A stretch of DNA of 64,000 bases, taken from Pseudonocardia benzenivorans CB1190 (GTDB taxonomy: Bacteria; Actinomycetota; Actinomycetes; Mycobacteriales; Pseudonocardiaceae). The stretch is from positions 6,898,501 through 6,962,500 of the forward strand of contig NC_015312.1 in NCBI RefSeq assembly GCF_000196675.2, read 5' to 3'. The position numbers and the translations under genes are program-made. The notes beneath the pieces were generated by a model. That model searched no databases and was not told the DNA's origin. It saw nothing but the letters and a program-made list of their open reading frames with translations. This document shows positions 1 to 8,596 of this stretch, piece after piece (within the stretch, counting starts at the first letter, position 1; each line of letters starts with the position of its first letter).

Positions 1-1034
1 GGACGACCCCGGCGGCGATCGACGCGTGCCTGCGCGTCGCGGACGCGTCCGGCGTACAGGTCGCCATCCACACCGACACCCTCAACGAGGCCGGTTTCCT
101 GGAGTCGACGGTCGAGGCGATCGCCGGCCGCTCGATCAACGCGTTCCACACCGAGGGCGCCGGCGGCGGGCACGCGCCGGACATCATCGAGGTCGTCGGG
201 ACGGGGAACATCCTGCCCAGCTCGACGAACCCGACCCGGCCGCACACCGTCAACACGCTCGACGAGCACCTCGACATGCTGATGGTCTGCCACCACCTCA
301 ACCCGTCGGTACCCGAGGACCTGGCGTTCGCCGAGAGCCGCATCAGGCCGACGACGATCGCCGCCGAGGACGTGCTGCACGACATCGGCGCGATCTCGAT
401 GATGAGCTCGGACTCGCAGGCCATGGGCCGCATCGGCGAGGTCGTCATCCGCACCTGGCAGACCGCGCACGTCATGAAGGCGGCCCGCGGCGCGCTGCCC
501 GGCGACGGGCAGGCCGACAACCTGCGGGCGCGGCGCTACGTCGCGAAGTACACGATCAACCCGGCGATCGCGCACGGCATGGGCGAGGAGATCGGGTCGG
601 TCGAGGTCGGCAAGCTCGCCGACCTCGTGTTGTGGGACCCGAAGTTCTTCGGCATCCGCCCCGACCTCGTGCTCAAGGGCGGGTTCATCGCGTGGGCCGC
701 GATGGGCGACGCCAACGCGTCGATCCCGACCCCGCAGCCGGTGCTGGCCCGGCCGATGTTCGGCGCGGCACCGGCGGTCGCGGCGGCGACGAGCCTGAAC
801 TTCGTCGCCCCCGCGGCGCTGGAGGCGCGGTCGCTGGAGTCGCTCGGCCTCGCGAAGCCGGCCGCGCCGGTCGCGGACACCCGGTCGGTGACCAAGGCCC
901 ACATGCTGCTCAACGACGCGACCCCCTCGGTGAAGGTCGATCCCGACTCCTTCGAGGTGCGGATCGACGGCGACGTCGTCGAGCCCGCCCCGGTGTCCGA
1001 GCTGCCGATGGCCCAGCGCTACTTCCTGTTCTGA
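1..1034 (+). CDS. ureC: Urease subunit alpha, C-terminal part (5' end outside window)
   Basis: Nickel-dependent catalytic subunit of urease, which hydrolyses urea to ammonia and carbamate in the cytoplasm. About 343 C-terminal residues are present, read in the frame that begins at base 3. The [17 protein letters not shown] and SSDSQAMG motifs carry the equivalents of Klebsiella nickel ligands His246, His272 and Asp360, and MVCHHLN carries the catalytic flap Cys319-His320. The carbamylated lysine lies upstream of the window. The stop codon overlaps the ureF start in a TGATG junction, so the two genes are probably translationally coupled. The identification is secure. Confidence 0.97.
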   Translation, partial: TTPAAIDACLRVADASGVQVAIHTDTLNEAGFLESTVEAIAGRSINAFHTEGAGGGHAPDIIEVVGTGNILPSSTNPTRPHTVNTLDEHLDMLMVCHHLNPSVPEDLAFAESRIRPTTIAAEDVLHDIGAISMMSSDSQAMGRIGEVVIRTWQTAHVMKAARGALPGDGQADNLRARRYVAKYTINPAIAHGMGEEIGSVEVGKLADLVLWDPKFFGIRPDLVLKGGFIAWAAMGDANASIPTPQPVLARPMFGAAPAVAAATSLNFVAPAALEARSLESLGLAKPAAPVADTRSVTKAHMLLNDATPSVKVDPDSFEVRIDGDVVEPAPVSELPMAQRYFLF

Positions 1035-1717
1035 TGCCCAGCCTCGCCACGCTCGTCCTGTCCGACGCCCGGTTCCCCGGCGGCGGCCACGTGCACTCCG
1101 GCGGACTGGAGGAGGCCGTGGCCCGCGCGCTTGTCACCGGGGTCGGCGATCTCGGCACGTTCCTGCACGGGAGGCTGCGCACCGCAGGTCTCGTCGCCGC
1201 CTCCTTCGCCGCGGCAGCGGCGGTCGCCGCGGGCTCCGCGGAGCCGTGCTGGGCAGCGCTGGACGCCGAGCTCGACGCGCGCACCCCGTCGGCGGCGCAA
1301 CGCGACGCGTCGCGCGCGCAGGGTCGCGGCACGCTGCGCGCCGCCCGCGCGTCGTGGCCGTCCCCGGTCCTCGACGCGCTGGTGGCGGCGCATCCGCGGC
1401 CGCACCATCCGCTGCTCGTCGGGGCGGTCGTCGGGATCGCGGGCGGCGACCCCGTCGAGGCCGCGCAGTGCGTCGCGTACCTGGCCGTGAGCGGACCGGC
1501 CTCGGCCGCCGTCCGGCTGCTCGGCCTCGACCCGATCGCCGTCAACGCCGCGATCGTCGCGATGGCGCCGACCGTCGACGAGGTGGTCGCGCTCGCCGTC
1601 GCGGCGGCGGACCGGGCGCCCGCCGACCTCCCCGCACCCGGGGCCCCGATGCTCGACCTCCTGGCCCAGTCCCACGTCCGCCACCACCGAGAGCAGGTGC
1701 GTCTCTTTGCGTCCTGA
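1034..1717 (+). CDS. ureF: Urease accessory protein UreF
   Basis: UreF joins UreD and UreG in the chaperone complex that delivers nickel to apo-urease. The predicted protein has 227 residues and begins [22 protein letters not shown]; the [11 protein letters not shown] stretch near residue 13 is typical of the family, and the rest is alanine-rich and helical, as expected for UreF. The ATG at 1034 overlaps the ureC stop. The gene also overlaps ureG by 11 bases, consistent with one polycistronic ureC-F-G-D message. A longer reading of this frame upstream is antisense-like low-complexity sequence inside ureC and was not used. Confidence 0.93.
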   Translation: MPSLATLVLSDARFPGGGHVHSGGLEEAVARALVTGVGDLGTFLHGRLRTAGLVAASFAAAAAVAAGSAEPCWAALDAELDARTPSAAQRDASRAQGRGTLRAARASWPSPVLDALVAAHPRPHHPLLVGAVVGIAGGDPVEAAQCVAYLAVSGPASAAVRLLGLDPIAVNAAIVAMAPTVDEVVALAVAAADRAPADLPAPGAPMLDLLAQSHVRHHREQVRLFAS

Positions 1718-2420
1718 GGACCACGTCGGCCACGGCCACGGTCACCTGGTGACCTTCGACCCGACCGAGACCGAGCCCGACCACCACGACACCCCGCCCA
1801 CCCACGGCCGGGCGGTCCGGATCGGGATCGGCGGACCGGTCGGCAGCGGCAAGACCGCGCTGGTCGCGGCGTTGGCGCGCAGCCTGGCCGACCGGGTCCG
1901 GCTCGCCGTCGTCACCAACGACATCTACACGACCGAGGACGCCGACTTCCTGCGCCGCAACGCCGTGCTGCCGCCCGACCGCGTCGAGGCCGTCCAGACC
2001 GGCTGCTGCCCGCACACCGCCATCCGCGACGACATCACCGCGAACCTCGACGCCGTCGAGACGCTCGAGGAGCGGTTCGGCGACCTCGACCTCGTGCTCG
2101 TCGAGTCCGGCGGCGACAACCTCACCGCCGTGTTCAGCCGGGGTCTGGTCGACCGGCAGATCTTCGTCGTCGACGTCGCGGGCGGCGACAAGGTGCCGCG
2201 CAAGGGCGGGCCGGGCGTCACGACCGCCGACCTGCTCGTCATCAACAAGATCGACCTGGCAGCGCTCGTCGGCGCGGACCTCGGCGTCATGACCTCGGAT
2301 GCGCACCGGATGCGCGGCGAGCTGCCGGTCATCGCCCAGTCGCTCGTTCACGACCCGGGGGCCACCGACGTCGGCGAGTGGGTGCTCGCGCAGGTCGGCG
2401 CCGTCCGCGCGGCGGCCTGA
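1707..2420 (+). CDS. ureG: Urease accessory GTPase UreG
   Basis: SIMIBI-class GTPase that powers nickel insertion into urease. The start appears to be TTG at 1707, overlapping ureF, because it keeps the His-rich N terminus (HVGHGHGH, then a second His pair) typical of actinobacterial UreG. The P-loop GPVGSGKT is near residue 40. The metal-binding Cys-Pro-His motif ([12 protein letters not shown]), the ESGGDNL switch motif and the guanine-specificity NKID motif all follow in order. At 237 residues it is slightly longer than non-His-tailed homologues. The product is clear; the exact start is less certain, since a shorter protein from an internal GTG is possible. Confidence 0.95.
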   Translation: MRPEDHVGHGHGHLVTFDPTETEPDHHDTPPTHGRAVRIGIGGPVGSGKTALVAALARSLADRVRLAVVTNDIYTTEDADFLRRNAVLPPDRVEAVQTGCCPHTAIRDDITANLDAVETLEERFGDLDLVLVESGGDNLTAVFSRGLVDRQIFVVDVAGGDKVPRKGGPGVTTADLLVINKIDLAALVGADLGVMTSDAHRMRGELPVIAQSLVHDPGATDVGEWVLAQVGAVRAAA

Positions 2421-2421
2421 G

Positions 2422-3273
2422 GTGCGCGCCCGCGCCGTGCTCGCGGTCGAGCGGGACACCGGTGGCCGGTGCGTGGTGCGCGAGCTGCGGTCGGAGTCGC
2501 CGCTGTCGCTGGTGCCGCGCCGCGGCGTCGCCGGCGCCCTCGACACCGGGGTGACCGTCCACCTCGTCGGGTCCGCGACCACCCCGCTCGCGGGCGACGA
2601 CGTGGAGCTCGACGTCCGCGTCGGGCCCGGGGCGGCGCTGGTGCTCACCGGCGTCGCCGCGGCCGTCGCACTGCCCGGGGCCGGCCGGGCGAGCACCCTG
2701 ACCGTCCGCGTCGAGCTCGACGACGGGGCCTGCCTGCAGTACCTGCCGGAGCCGACGGTCGTGACCTCCCGCGCCGACCACCGCACGTTGCTGCACGCGA
2801 CGCTGCACCCGACGGCACGGCTGCGCGCCAGGGAGGTGCTCGTCGGGGGGCGCAGCGGCGAGCCGTCGGGACGCTACGCCGGGACGACGCGGGTGGTCGA
2901 ACGTGCGCGTCCGGCTCCGGGCACGACGTCGGACCGGGTGCTGCTGCACCAGACGCAGGAGCTCGGCGACGCCGGGCTCGCCGCCTCGTCCGCGTACCTC
3001 GGCGGACGTCGCGTGCTGGCGACCGAGGTGCTCGTGTGGGGCGACGACTCGGCGGACGGCGCCGTCGGCGACGACTGGTCCCTGACGTCGCTACGGGGCC
3101 GCGGCAGCCTCGCCACGGCCGTCGGGCACGACGCCGTCGGCGCGCAGCGGGCGCTCGCCGAGGCGGTCGCGGCCCACCCGGGCTGGACGTCGACGGTGCT
3201 GGCCGGCGCCGAGCGGGCACGCCCGGCCCCACCGCCTCACGCGGCGGCGGACGAGTCCGGGCGGCGGTGGTAG
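2422..3273 (+). CDS. ureD: Urease accessory protein UreD/UreH
   Basis: UreD is the scaffold of the urease maturation complex and channels nickel from UreG-UreF into UreABC. The chosen GTG at 2422 lies one base after the ureG stop and gives 283 residues. The body shows family-type segments such as SPLSLVPRRG near residue 30 and the beta-rich core with LQYLPEPTV. It closes the urease operon. Its 3' end overlaps the convergent acyltransferase gene by 37 bases. The assignment rests on position plus these segments, because the family is weakly conserved. Confidence 0.9.
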   Translation: MRARAVLAVERDTGGRCVVRELRSESPLSLVPRRGVAGALDTGVTVHLVGSATTPLAGDDVELDVRVGPGAALVLTGVAAAVALPGAGRASTLTVRVELDDGACLQYLPEPTVVTSRADHRTLLHATLHPTARLRAREVLVGGRSGEPSGRYAGTTRVVERARPAPGTTSDRVLLHQTQELGDAGLAASSAYLGGRRVLATEVLVWGDDSADGAVGDDWSLTSLRGRGSLATAVGHDAVGAQRALAEAVAAHPGWTSTVLAGAERARPAPPPHAAADESGRRW

Positions 3274-3911
3274 GAGTCGACGTACTCCTGGCCGGTGAGC
3301 TGGGCGATCGCGTCCATCACCTCGTCGGTCACGGCGCGCCGGATGGCCGGCGAGTTCTCGAGACCCTCGTAGCGCGAGAAGTCGAGAGGCGTGCCGAACC
3401 GGACGGTGACGGGCTTGATGCGCGGCACCTTCGCCCCGACGGGCTGCACCTTCTCGGTGCCCACCAGGCCGACCGGGACGACCACCGCGCCGGTGGTGAG
3501 CGCGAGCGTCGCGACGCCGGTGTGCCCGCGGTGCAGGCGGCCGTCGAGCGAGCGCGTGCCCTCCGGGTAGATGCCGAACGCGCCGCCCGCCTCGAGGACG
3601 GTGCGGCCCGCGTCGAGCGCGGCGAGCCCGGCCTTGGCGTTGCCGCGGTCGACCGGGACGTAGCCCAGCGCCGAGAGGAACCGCGCGCCGACGCGGCTCT
3701 TCAGACTGCGACCGGTGAAGTACTCGGCCTTGGCCAGGAACGCGACCGGGCGCGGCGTGACCAGCGGGATCACGGCTGTGTCGACGGCGGCGCGGTGATT
3801 GGACGCGAAGATCACCGGGCCGGTCGTCGGGACGCCGTCGGCGCCCTCGACACGCGGCCTCCAGAGCAGTAGAGCGAGCGGACGAATGACCCACCTGACT
3901 AGGAACTGCAC
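3237..3911 (-). CDS. 1-acyl-sn-glycerol-3-phosphate acyltransferase (PlsC family)
   Basis: Membrane-associated acyltransferase that transfers a fatty acyl group to lysophosphatidate, or a related acceptor, in phospholipid synthesis. The catalytic HX4D motif reads NHRAAVD and the substrate-binding motif is YPEGTRS; a hydrophobic N-terminal segment (FLVRWVIRPLALLLW) anchors it. GTG at 3911 was chosen because GGGGAGAGG sits about ten bases upstream and the protein then starts just before the anchor (224 residues). A longer frame back to 4097 adds only low-complexity Arg/Gly sequence. The precise acceptor cannot be told from sequence. Confidence 0.9.
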   Translation of the reverse strand: MQFLVRWVIRPLALLLWRPRVEGADGVPTTGPVIFASNHRAAVDTAVIPLVTPRPVAFLAKAEYFTGRSLKSRVGARFLSALGYVPVDRGNAKAGLAALDAGRTVLEAGGAFGIYPEGTRSLDGRLHRGHTGVATLALTTGAVVVPVGLVGTEKVQPVGAKVPRIKPVTVRFGTPLDFSRYEGLENSPAIRRAVTDEVMDAIAQLTGQEYVDSYHRRPDSSAAA

Positions 3912-4030
3912 TGCTGCTCGACCTCTCCCCAAGAGTCGACCGTTCCGGCGCCCCCGCCGCCCATCATTCTCTCCCACCCATTGTGACCGCCAGGTCACCG
4001 GAGTGGAACGGCGCCGCGACGCCGCGAGGA

Positions 4031-4047
4031 CGTTCCGACGCGGAACG
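4031..4047. other. Inverted repeat CGTTCCG-ACG-CGGAACG
   Basis: Perfect 7-base inverted repeat with a 3-base centre in the 222-base gap between the DUF3151 gene end and the PlsC start, both on the minus strand. It could be an operator for the acyltransferase gene or a short transcription-attenuating hairpin. No T-tract follows it. Function is unassigned. Confidence 0.4.
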
Positions 4048-4133
4048 CCCGTCCGGGGTGTCCCGGTTCCCGCGCCGGGCCACCCGGCCGACGGCACGGC
4101 CCCGACCGGGGGCGGCCCGCCTGCCTCCGACGC

Positions 4134-4547
4134 TCAGGAGAGGCCGAGCTCGCCCGGGGCGGCCGGGTCGGAGTCGGCCAGGAACGTGCGGCAGCGCTCG
4201 ACCTCGTCGGTCTCGCCGATCGCCTCGGCCGCCCGCAGCAGCGCGGCCAGGGCCCGCAGGAACCCGCGGTTGGGCTCGTGCGACCACGGGATCGGACCGA
4301 AACCCTTCCAGCCGTTGCGCCGCAGCTGGTCGAGGCCGCGGTGGTAGCCGGTGCGGGCGTAGGCGTAGGCCGTGACCGGCTCGCCGGACGCAAGTGCGTC
4401 CTCGGCCAGCGTCGCCCACGCGATCATGGACGCGGGATGCGCGGCGGCGACCGCCTTGGCATCCGTACCGCCCCTCAGCTCCGCCGCAGCCGGGTCGACG
4501 GGCAGCCGCGTGGGCTCGGGGCCGAGCAGGTTCCCGTGCAGACTCAT
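4134..4547 (-). CDS. DUF3151 domain-containing protein
   Basis: Small conserved actinobacterial protein of unknown function, 137 residues from the ATG at 4547. The sequence opens MSLHGNLLGPEPTRLPVD and contains the family-type segments PASMIAWATLAEDAL, AYAYARTGYHRGLDQLRRNGWKG and WSHEPNRGFLRAL, which suggest a helical TPR-like fold. A frame extension of 13 residues upstream is not supported. It sits just downstream of the aldolase gene on the same strand, 111 bases away, an association common in actinobacteria. It is probably co-transcribed with the aldolase; no biochemical role is proposed. Confidence 0.85.
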   Translation of the reverse strand: MSLHGNLLGPEPTRLPVDPAAAELRGGTDAKAVAAAHPASMIAWATLAEDALASGEPVTAYAYARTGYHRGLDQLRRNGWKGFGPIPWSHEPNRGFLRALAALLRAAEAIGETDEVERCRTFLADSDPAAPGELGLS

Positions 4548-4658
4548 CGCACGCCCTCGCCGGAACTCGGGCGGCGCTGCGCGCACGCGCTGTGCCGATG
4601 ATTCGCTCGCTGACGCTCACTCATGGCGCCAATCCTGCCCCGAGCCCGCAGGCGGCCC

Positions 4659-5690
4659 TCAGCGCAGGGTGCGCCCGGCGGACTTCAGCGTCTGGCAGGC
4701 CTCGACGACGCGGTCGGTCATCGACTGCTCGGCCTTCTTCAGGTACGAGCGCGGGTCGTAGTGCTTCTTGCTGCCGACCTCGCCGTCGATCTTCAGCACG
4801 CCGTCGTAGTTCTGGAACATGTGCCCGGCGATCGGCCGGGTGAACGCGTACTGGGTGTCGGTGTCGACGTTCATCTTGACGACGCCGTACGAGATCGCCT
4901 CGTGGATCTCCTCGATCGCCGAGCCCGAGCCGCCGTGGAAGACCAGGTCGAAGGGCTTCGCGTCGGACGACAGGCCGAGCTTGGCGCGCGCGACCTCCTG
5001 CCCCTCCTTGAGCACCTCGGGGCGGAGCTTGACGTTGCCCGGCTTGTAGACGCCGTGCACGTTGCCGAACGTGGCCGCCAGCAGGTAGCGACCCTTCTCA
5101 CCGGTACCCAGCACGTCGACGGTGCGCTCGTAGTCGCCCGGAGTCGTGTACAGCTTCTCGTTGATCTCGTTCTGGACGCCGTCCTCCTCGCCGCCCACGA
5201 CGCCGATCTCGACCTCGAGGATGATCCTCGCCTTCGCGGCGGCGTCGAGCAGCTCGGCCGCGATCGAGAGGTTCTCCTCCAGCTCGACCGCCGAGCCGTC
5301 CCACATGTGCGACTGGAACAGCGGCTCCTCGCCGCGGGCCACCCGCTCGGCGCTGATGGCCATCAGGGGCCGGACGAACCCGTCGAGCTTGTCCTTGGGG
5401 CAGTGGTCGGTGTGCAGCACGACGTTGACGGGGTAGCGGGCGGCGACGACGTGCGCGAACTCCGCCAGGGCGACCGACCCGACGACCATGTCCTTGACGC
5501 CCAGCCCGGACGCGAACTCCGAGCCACCCGTCGACAGCTGGACGATGCCGTCGCTCTCGGCCTCCGCGAACGCGCGCAGCGCCGCGTTGAGGGTCTCGCT
5601 GCTCGTCACGTTGATCGCCGGGAAGGCGTACTCGCCCTTCTTGGCTCCGTCGAGCATCTGGTTGTAGACCTCGGGGGTGGCGATCGGCAT
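4659..5690 (-). CDS. fba: Class II fructose-bisphosphate aldolase
   Basis: Zinc-dependent aldolase interconverting fructose 1,6-bisphosphate with glyceraldehyde 3-phosphate and dihydroxyacetone phosphate in glycolysis and gluconeogenesis. The protein has 343 residues. Zinc-site histidines are visible in HTDHCPKDK, FGNVHGVYKPG and VFHGGSGS, and the phosphate-binding NVDTDTQYAFTRP segment follows; GGEEDG is the class IIA acidic motif. ATG at 5690 is preceded by an AGAGGA ribosome-binding site. The open frame runs on upstream for hundreds of codons, but that part is low-complexity shadow of the genes on the other strand. Identification is certain. Confidence 0.98.
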   Translation of the reverse strand: MPIATPEVYNQMLDGAKKGEYAFPAINVTSSETLNAALRAFAEAESDGIVQLSTGGSEFASGLGVKDMVVGSVALAEFAHVVAARYPVNVVLHTDHCPKDKLDGFVRPLMAISAERVARGEEPLFQSHMWDGSAVELEENLSIAAELLDAAAKARIILEVEIGVVGGEEDGVQNEINEKLYTTPGDYERTVDVLGTGEKGRYLLAATFGNVHGVYKPGNVKLRPEVLKEGQEVARAKLGLSSDAKPFDLVFHGGSGSAIEEIHEAISYGVVKMNVDTDTQYAFTRPIAGHMFQNYDGVLKIDGEVGSKKHYDPRSYLKKAEQSMTDRVVEACQTLKSAGRTLR

Positions 5691-5809
5691 GTGACGTCCT
5701 CTCGTGTCGGAGCTCGTGGGCGGCGCACGTCCGAGCATGTCGGTGCTCGTCACCCACGAGTATCGCGTACCCGCCACCGGGCTCCGCCAATGCCGGATCC
5801 GGCCGCCGA

Positions 5810-5822
5810 TAGACTCCGACGA
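5810..5822 (+). promoter_or_regulatory. Possible -10 box (TAGACT) for a leaderless sigma-factor mRNA
   Basis: TAGACT at 5810-5815 matches the actinobacterial TANNNT -10 pattern and ends seven bases before the GTG at 5823, where no Shine-Dalgarno sequence is visible. Transcription would then start at or next to the start codon. No convincing -35 box was found. Confidence 0.4.
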
Positions 5823-6524
5823 GTGAACGGGGAGGGGAGTCCGGCGAGCCAGCACGCGTACGAGCCCCACGACCGCAACGGCGTCGGGGGTGCGTTCCCG
5901 GGTTCGGCGACCGGTCGCCATGCCCCGAGCGACGGCGAACGTGCGGTCGAGCAGACCCTCAGTCGGCTGCGCCGCATCGACTCGGGTCCCGATCCGGTCG
6001 CCGCGGTGCCACCGCCCCCACCGGGCACGCCGCCGCGCACGTTGGCCGATCTCTACAACGACCACCGGCTCCGGCTCGTCCGGCTCGCGGTGCTGCTCGT
6101 CGACGAGCCGACCACGGCCGAGGACGTCGTGCAGGAGGCGTTCGCCGGCCTGCACCGCAACTGGTCCGGCCTGCGCGACGAGGCGGCCGCGGTCGCGTAC
6201 CTGCGCACCGCCGTCGTCAACGGGTCCCGGTCGGTGCTGCGCCGGCGCCGCACTGCGCGCGACTACGTGCCCCCGCACACGGTCACCGCGCGGTCGGCCG
6301 AGTCGCTCGCGATGCTCTCGGCCGAGCACCAGGCCGTCGTCGACGCGCTGGCGACGCTGCCGCCGCGGCAGCGCGAGGTGCTCGTGCTCCGCTATTACGG
6401 TGGGATGTCGGAAGCCGAGATCGCGGAGGCGACGGGGATCAGCCGCGGTACGGTCAAGTCGACGGCGAGCCGCGGGCTCGACACCGTCGCGAAGGTGATG
6501 GCGGCCCGAGCGTCGGGCCGGTGA
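5823..6524 (+). CDS. SigE-family ECF RNA polymerase sigma factor
   Basis: Group IV (ECF) sigma factor, 233 residues. After an unusual polar and proline-rich N-terminal extension of about 75 residues comes region 2 (LYNDHRLRLVRLAVLLV, then AEDVVQEAFAGLHRNW), and then region 4 with the core LPPRQREVLVLRYYGGMSEAEIAEATGISRGTVKS, given here across residues about 180 to 215. This resembles the actinobacterial SigE-type group often lacking a classic anti-sigma partner. GTG 5823 is the first start after the intergenic region and has no obvious ribosome-binding site. The next gene is a small membrane protein 32 bases downstream, a possible sigma-binding partner by position only. Confidence 0.88.
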   Translation: MNGEGSPASQHAYEPHDRNGVGGAFPGSATGRHAPSDGERAVEQTLSRLRRIDSGPDPVAAVPPPPPGTPPRTLADLYNDHRLRLVRLAVLLVDEPTTAEDVVQEAFAGLHRNWSGLRDEAAAVAYLRTAVVNGSRSVLRRRRTARDYVPPHTVTARSAESLAMLSAEHQAVVDALATLPPRQREVLVLRYYGGMSEAEIAEATGISRGTVKSTASRGLDTVAKVMAARASGR

Positions 6525-6556
6525 CCTCCACCCGGCGGCGACCAGGGAGAACAACC

Positions 6557-6976
6557 GTGACGGCGATGGACGACCCGGGACGGAAGCTGTCGGAGGCGCT
6601 GCGCGCCCGCGCCGGCCAGTCCGGGCTGCACGCCTTCCCGGCCCCGGCGACGCCGCCCGCGCCGGGCTCGCCCTCGGGTCGCTACGCGCCCGCGTCGCCG
6701 GTGCCGCACGTCCCGGCGGGGCCCGGCGCCACGATGCACGGTTCGTCCGTGCAGCAGGCGGCGCCGCCGCACGTGCTCGCGACGACGGCCGGCCACCAGG
6801 GGTCCGGCCGCTGGGCGGAGACGGCCCCCGGCGGCCGGCGGCGCGCCGAGCCGCCCAGCCCGATGAACCAGGTCTGGTGGGCGCTCGGGGTCGCCCTCCT
6901 GGGGGGTGCGGTGCTCGGCTGCGCCCTGGCGTTGCTCTCCGTGCTCGTGCCGGGGCTGCTACCGGCGCTCGGGTGA
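6557..6976 (+). CDS. Small proline-rich membrane-anchored protein, possible sigma-factor partner
   Basis: Not recognised as a named family. The protein has 139 residues from GTG 6557, which follows an AGGGAGA ribosome-binding site at six bases. Residues 1-105 are hydrophilic and rich in Pro, Ala and Gly; a single transmembrane helix of about 22 residues (WWALGVALLGGAVLGCALALL) ends the protein. The layout, a cytosolic tail plus one helix immediately after an ECF sigma gene, is what small anti-sigma or sensor proteins look like. However, no zinc-binding HXXXCXXC motif is present, so that role is inference from position. Confidence 0.65.
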   Translation: MTAMDDPGRKLSEALRARAGQSGLHAFPAPATPPAPGSPSGRYAPASPVPHVPAGPGATMHGSSVQQAAPPHVLATTAGHQGSGRWAETAPGGRRRAEPPSPMNQVWWALGVALLGGAVLGCALALLSVLVPGLLPALG

Positions 6977-7004
6977 CAGCGGCAACCCGGTACCGTCGAC
7001 GATC

Positions 7005-7691
7005 GTGACGAACCTCCTCGGCTCCGTGCCGTCGACCGCCACGCTCGCCCTCGGTCCGGAGTGGCTCCAGCCCGACACGATCATCGAGTGGCTCGGCCCC
7101 TGGGCTCTCGTCGGTCTGGCCCTGATCGTCTTCGCCGAGTGCGGGCTGCTGCTCGGCTTCTTCCTGCCGGGCGACTCGCTGCTGTTCACGGCGGGCCTGT
7201 TCGTCCACCTCGGCGCGATCAAGACGCCGCTGTGGCTGACGTGCCTGATCCTCGTCGTCGCCGCGTTCGCCGGGAACGTGTGCGGCTACTGGATCGGCCG
7301 CAAGGCCGGACCGGCGATCTTCGACAAGCCGAAGTCGCGGCTGTTCAAGCCCGAGCACGTCGAGAAGACGCAGGGCTTCTTCGACAAGTACGGCAACCGG
7401 GCGATCGTCATGGCGCGTTTCGTGCCGATCGTCCGGACGTTCATCACCGTGATGGCCGGCGTCGCGAGGATGGACGCGCGCCGGTACATGACCTACTCGC
7501 TCATCGGCGGGGTGGTCTGGGCCGCAGGGGTGACCGTGCTCGGCTACTTCCTCGGGAGCTTCGACGTCGTCAAGAACAACATCGAGGCGATGCTCGTCCT
7601 GATCGTGCTGATCTCCGTCATCCCGATCATCATCGAGTTCGTCCGGGCGCGGCGCGCGCGCCCGGGACCCGCGCACCGGGCACGCCGCTGA
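7005..7691 (+). CDS. DedA family membrane protein (first copy)
   Basis: DedA/SNARE-associated (VTT-domain) integral membrane protein; the family is linked to phospholipid flipping and envelope homeostasis. The 228 residues carry the family motifs ECGLLLGFFLPGDSLLF (E and the FLPGDS turn), GNVCGYWIGRKAG, and the re-entrant FVPIVRTFITVMAGVARM signature, with several membrane helices. GTG 7005 was chosen; a TACCGT box eight bases upstream and no ribosome-binding site suggest a leaderless message. A second DedA gene follows 43 bases later, so the pair may be one unit. Confidence 0.9.
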   Translation: MTNLLGSVPSTATLALGPEWLQPDTIIEWLGPWALVGLALIVFAECGLLLGFFLPGDSLLFTAGLFVHLGAIKTPLWLTCLILVVAAFAGNVCGYWIGRKAGPAIFDKPKSRLFKPEHVEKTQGFFDKYGNRAIVMARFVPIVRTFITVMAGVARMDARRYMTYSLIGGVVWAAGVTVLGYFLGSFDVVKNNIEAMLVLIVLISVIPIIIEFVRARRARPGPAHRARR

Positions 7692-7734
7692 TCACCTTTG
7701 CGGTGCGCGTGCCCGGCGACCATGCTGGAGACCA

Positions 7735-8592
7735 GTGACCACCACGACCGCCCTCGCGACGGCCTTGGCCTGGGGGCCGCTCGACTCGGCCGCCCCGGCC
7801 ACGGTCTGGGCCGTCGTGCTGACGTTCGTCTTCCTCGAGTGCGCCTTCATCGTCGGGCTGTTCCTGCCGGGTGACTCGCTGCTCGTCGCGGCGGGCGTCG
7901 TGCTCGCGCAGCACGGGCACGAGCGCGGCGCCTGGATGCTCGCGGTCCTCGCGGCCGTCGTCGCCGTGGCCGGCAACCAGGCCGGCTATCTCGTCGGCCG
8001 CTACACCGGCACCCGCATCCTCGCCCGCAAGGACGGGCGGATGCTCAACAAGGCCAACCTCGAACGGGCCGGGGCCTTCCTCGACCGGTGGGGGTTCTGG
8101 TCGATCATCGTCGCGCGCTGGATCCCCTGGATCCGCACGCTGGCCCCGATGATCGCGGGCGCCGTCAAGATGGACAACCGGAAGTTCCTGCTGGCCAACG
8201 CCGTCGGTGCGGTCCTCTGGGTGCCGACGTTGATGATGCTCGGCTACTACGGCGCCTGGGTCCTCGACTCGGTGCCGTGGCTCAAGACGGTCGCGGTCGT
8301 CGCGTCCATCGCGTTCTTCGTCGTCGGCACCGGGCTCGGGGTGTGGCGCTACCGGCAGGAGATGAAACGCCCGATCGACGAGACCGCGACGCTGCCCGAG
8401 CACCGGATCGCCGCGGCGTCGGTGACCGAGGCGGCGGCCGCGCCGGCCGCGGCCGACGGGCTCGGGCCCGCGGCGGACGCCGCCCCCGCACCCGTCGACC
8501 TCGAGAAGACGCGCCGCGCGGAGGCGGCCGGGGTCCAGGGTGTCGCCGAGGAGCCGGACGTCGCCGAGGAGCCGGGGGCCCGCCGGCGCTGA
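7735..8592 (+). CDS. DedA family membrane protein (second copy)
   Basis: Second DedA/VTT-domain protein, 285 residues. It has the same signature order as the first copy: ECAFIVGLFLPGDSLLV, GNQAGYLVGRYTG and ARWIPWIRTLAPMIAGAVKM, followed by two further hydrophobic segments. Unlike its neighbour it ends in a long Ala/Glu/Pro-rich cytoplasmic tail of about 75 residues. GTG 7735 has a GGAG ribosome-binding site five bases upstream. The two paralogues are clearly diverged rather than a recent duplication, so they may handle different lipids; that is inference. Confidence 0.9.
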   Translation: MTTTTALATALAWGPLDSAAPATVWAVVLTFVFLECAFIVGLFLPGDSLLVAAGVVLAQHGHERGAWMLAVLAAVVAVAGNQAGYLVGRYTGTRILARKDGRMLNKANLERAGAFLDRWGFWSIIVARWIPWIRTLAPMIAGAVKMDNRKFLLANAVGAVLWVPTLMMLGYYGAWVLDSVPWLKTVAVVASIAFFVVGTGLGVWRYRQEMKRPIDETATLPEHRIAAASVTEAAAAPAAADGLGPAADAAPAPVDLEKTRRAEAAGVQGVAEEPDVAEEPGARRR

Positions 8593-8596
8593 TCGC

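Noticed and set aside
5691-7676. Upstream open extension of the fructose-bisphosphate aldolase frame to more than 1000 codons
   Set aside because: The extra sequence is Arg/Pro/Asp-rich low-complexity antisense of the sigma factor and DedA genes; the aldolase has a normal ATG and ribosome-binding site at 5690.
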